Source of the DNA: an uncultured Selenomonadales bacterium
Lineage (GTDB): Bacteria; Bacillota_C; Negativicutes; Selenomonadales; Selenomonadaceae
Direction: 5' to 3'
NCBI GenBank assembly: GCA_946407175.1
Contig: CAMJNB010000134.1
Coordinates: 1-5,069, forward strand
Length of the DNA stretch: 5,069 bases
Positions 5,047 through 5,069 of this stretch are shown one piece after another; within the stretch, counting starts at the first letter, position 1; each line of letters begins with the position of its first letter. Position numbers and translations under genes: made by a program. Below the pieces are notes generated by a model. The model was not told the DNA's origin. It did not search any database and saw only the letters and a program-made list of their open reading frames with translations.

Positions 5047-5069
5047 AAAAGTTTCTTATTTTAATAAAA
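5047..5069 (-). other. Probable upstream continuation of the transporter gene, interrupted by TAA
   Basis: On the minus strand, the same frame as the transporter reads L-L-K-stop-E-T-F and then joins L-K-I-T-E-F-G-D at the annotated start. The stop is TAA at 5058-5056. With a glutamate in its place (GAA, one base different), the stretch becomes LLKEETFLKI, which resembles the N-box helix of GHKL/anti-sigma-type ATPase domains and would complete the N-terminal domain. I infer a nonsense mutation or a contig-end error rather than a genuine translation start here. The rest of the 5' part, any promoter and the real start lie outside the window. Confidence 0.5.

Overview
The window holds three protein-coding genes on about 5 kb, and nothing in it looks like a phage, transposon, RNA gene or CRISPR array. 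The proteins are of Firmicutes type. MreB resembles Bacillus and Negativicutes MreB more than the proteobacterial form, ribosome binding sites are strong and purine-rich, and all three reading frames open with TTG. My best guess is an anaerobic, probably gut- or rumen-associated member of the Negativicutes (Selenomonadales-like) or a related clostridial group. This rests on recalled protein similarity only. The window may be a whole short contig, because the last gene appears to run off the right end.

Layout. Positions 1-71 hold a palindromic terminator for something to the left, then a short leader with two competing hairpins and a Shine-Dalgarno. An actin-like cell-shape protein (MreB) follows at 72-1058. 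A 63-bp gap contains an intrinsic terminator placed directly in front of the ribosome binding site of the next gene. That gene, 1122-3515, encodes a long U32-family protein with the RlhA-like architecture (U32 + beta-barrel + DUF3656), plus a second, diverged U32 domain at its C-terminus. It is most likely an Fe-S RNA-hydroxylation enzyme rather than a peptidase. A convergent gene, 3562-5046 on the minus strand, encodes a sodium/dicarboxylate symporter (DAACS/GltP-DctA fold) with an extra soluble N-terminal domain. That domain resembles the last half of a degenerate GHKL/anti-sigma-type ATPase domain.

The genes do not form an obvious pathway. MreB and the U32 protein are co-directional but separated by a terminator. 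The transporter is a separate, convergent unit.

Two observations deserve most attention. First, the transporter reading frame continues upstream of its apparent start with residues that fit the missing part of the N-terminal domain, but a TAA stands where a glutamate is expected. The gene may therefore carry a nonsense mutation (or an assembly error), with its true start outside the window. Second, a family of 7-bp-period tandem repeats (CTRNNNG-like units) occurs three times: twice inside the U32 coding sequence, in opposite orientations and at inter-domain linkers, and once in the convergent intergenic gap, where it supplies the stop codon of the transporter. I did not find convincing evidence of a wholly new biological system.
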